Of a DNA stretch of 64,000 nucleotides, positions 63,659-64,000 are shown one piece after another (positions within the stretch are counted from its first letter, which is position 1; each line of letters begins with the position of its first letter). The notes under the pieces are model-generated. The model was not told where the DNA came from. It did not search any database and was given only the letters and a program-made list of their open reading frames with translations. Location: NCBI RefSeq assembly GCF_000244875.1, contig NC_016791.1, positions 3,229,001-3,293,000 on the forward strand, read 5' to 3'. Source of the DNA: Clostridium sp. BNL1100 (lineage in GTDB: Bacteria > Bacillota > Clostridia > Acetivibrionales > DSM-1351). The translations under genes and the position numbers were made by a program.

Positions 63659-63820
63659 CTAAACTACTCCCACTGATGCTCCCATTCCTACTTTGTAGCC
63701 TGCCTCACTCAAGGAATACTCCAAAGCGGCAAATGTTTTTATTACCTTTGAAATATCTATTCCTTTCGGTGCTTTAACAGCAGTTATTATGTAGGAAGAT
63801 ACTTTCTTCTTCCATGGCAA
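63659..63820 (-). CDS. Possible small protein upstream of serA (TTG start)
   Basis: A 53-codon frame from a TTG at 63820 (GGAGG ends 3 nt before it, a short spacing) to TAG at 63659. It reads KKKVSSYIITAVKAPKGIDI, then TFAALEYSLSEAGYKVGMG. The amphipathic pattern looks protein-like and it sits 50 nt upstream of serA in the same direction. No family recognised; start codon doubtful. Confidence 0.4.
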   Translation of the reverse strand: MPWKKKVSSYIITAVKAPKGIDISKVIKTFAALEYSLSEAGYKVGMGASVGVV

Positions 63821-63901
63821 AGCCCTCCAGTATATTTATATTAATTTTTATTATTGAACATGTTTATTCTCGGCATCCCCGGTACCTGAATTGTTAAAAA
63901 T

Positions 63902-63964
63902 AAAAAAGGCCAAATAAAAAAATTATTTGACCTCTGAGTTTTAGTATTCTAAAACGTCTCTCCC
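63902..63964 (-). promoter_or_regulatory. Leader-like terminator upstream of the serA region
   Basis: Minus strand: GUGGGAGAGACG (63955-63966) and a GUUUUAG/CUAAAAC hairpin (63938-63955) lead to GGUCAAAUAA/UUAUUUGGCC (63909-63933) followed by UUUUUUAUUUUU. The GGGAGAGAC box recalls glycine riboswitch cores, but the matching GCCGAAGG half is absent. The transcript begins beyond the right edge, so only the terminator is secure. Confidence 0.45.
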
Positions 63965-64000
63965 ACAACAATCATCCACTTATATTTAATTATTGTATTT

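Overview
The window comes from a low-GC, anaerobic, cellulosome-forming Clostridia genome, most likely Ruminiclostridium or a close relative. The pointers are a GH74 xyloglucanase with a C-terminal type I dockerin, an SLH-anchored surface protein, a glmS ribozyme, a T-box leader, U-run terminators and strong AGGAGG ribosome sites. Genus is an inference.

Layout. 1-2.5 kb: a truncated Vat-type acetyltransferase, a pol-beta-type nucleotidyltransferase and an AraC/GyrI-like regulator. 2.6-22.4 kb: a sulfoquinovose (SQ) catabolic island. It holds an ABC sugar importer and a GH31 sulfoquinovosidase keeping every hallmark YihQ residue. A divergent pair encodes a DUF4867 protein and a ROK regulator. 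A long leftward operon encodes Fe-alcohol dehydrogenase, split transketolase, an altered RpiB, sulfofructose transaldolase, a fucose-isomerase-fold SQ isomerase, a second transaldolase and an EamA exporter. It is flanked by a gldA-dhaK-dhaL glycerol module and a PocR/AraC regulator. 22.6-24.8 kb: an rtcB-prfH ribosome-repair module with a frameshifted rtcB and a leader carrying a 12-codon peptide and three U-tailed hairpins. 25-34 kb: an unknown SpoIIAA-like protein, a second AraC/GyrI regulator, the SLH protein, an IS3 transposase relic and the dockerin-bearing xyloglucanase. 34-37.3 kb: a gene-poor repeat-rich kilobase, a PstS-like membrane protein, and a small gene behind a structured leader. 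37.6-50 kb: glmS with its ribozyme, a lysozyme-like protein, the cdaA-cdaR-FAD protein-glmM operon, a 34-residue membrane protein, nadE and a class V aminotransferase. 50-64 kb: T-box/valS, small membrane proteins, an AI-2E family transporter, a PRC-barrel protein, DUF1015, a heterodimeric ABC exporter with divergent MarR, and serA.

How the island may work: SQ or sulfoquinovosyl-glycerol is imported and hydrolysed to SQ (plus glycerol). SQ is isomerised to sulfofructose. That can be split by the transaldolase (sulfo-TAL route, giving sulfolactaldehyde) or shortened two carbons at a time by the transketolase/RpiB pair (sulfo-TK route, giving sulfoacetaldehyde). The Fe-ADH would reduce the C3 or C2 sulfoaldehyde and the EamA protein could export the sulfonate. 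Glycerol would go through GldA and DhaKL. Finding both enzyme sets in one operon is the most notable feature of the window.
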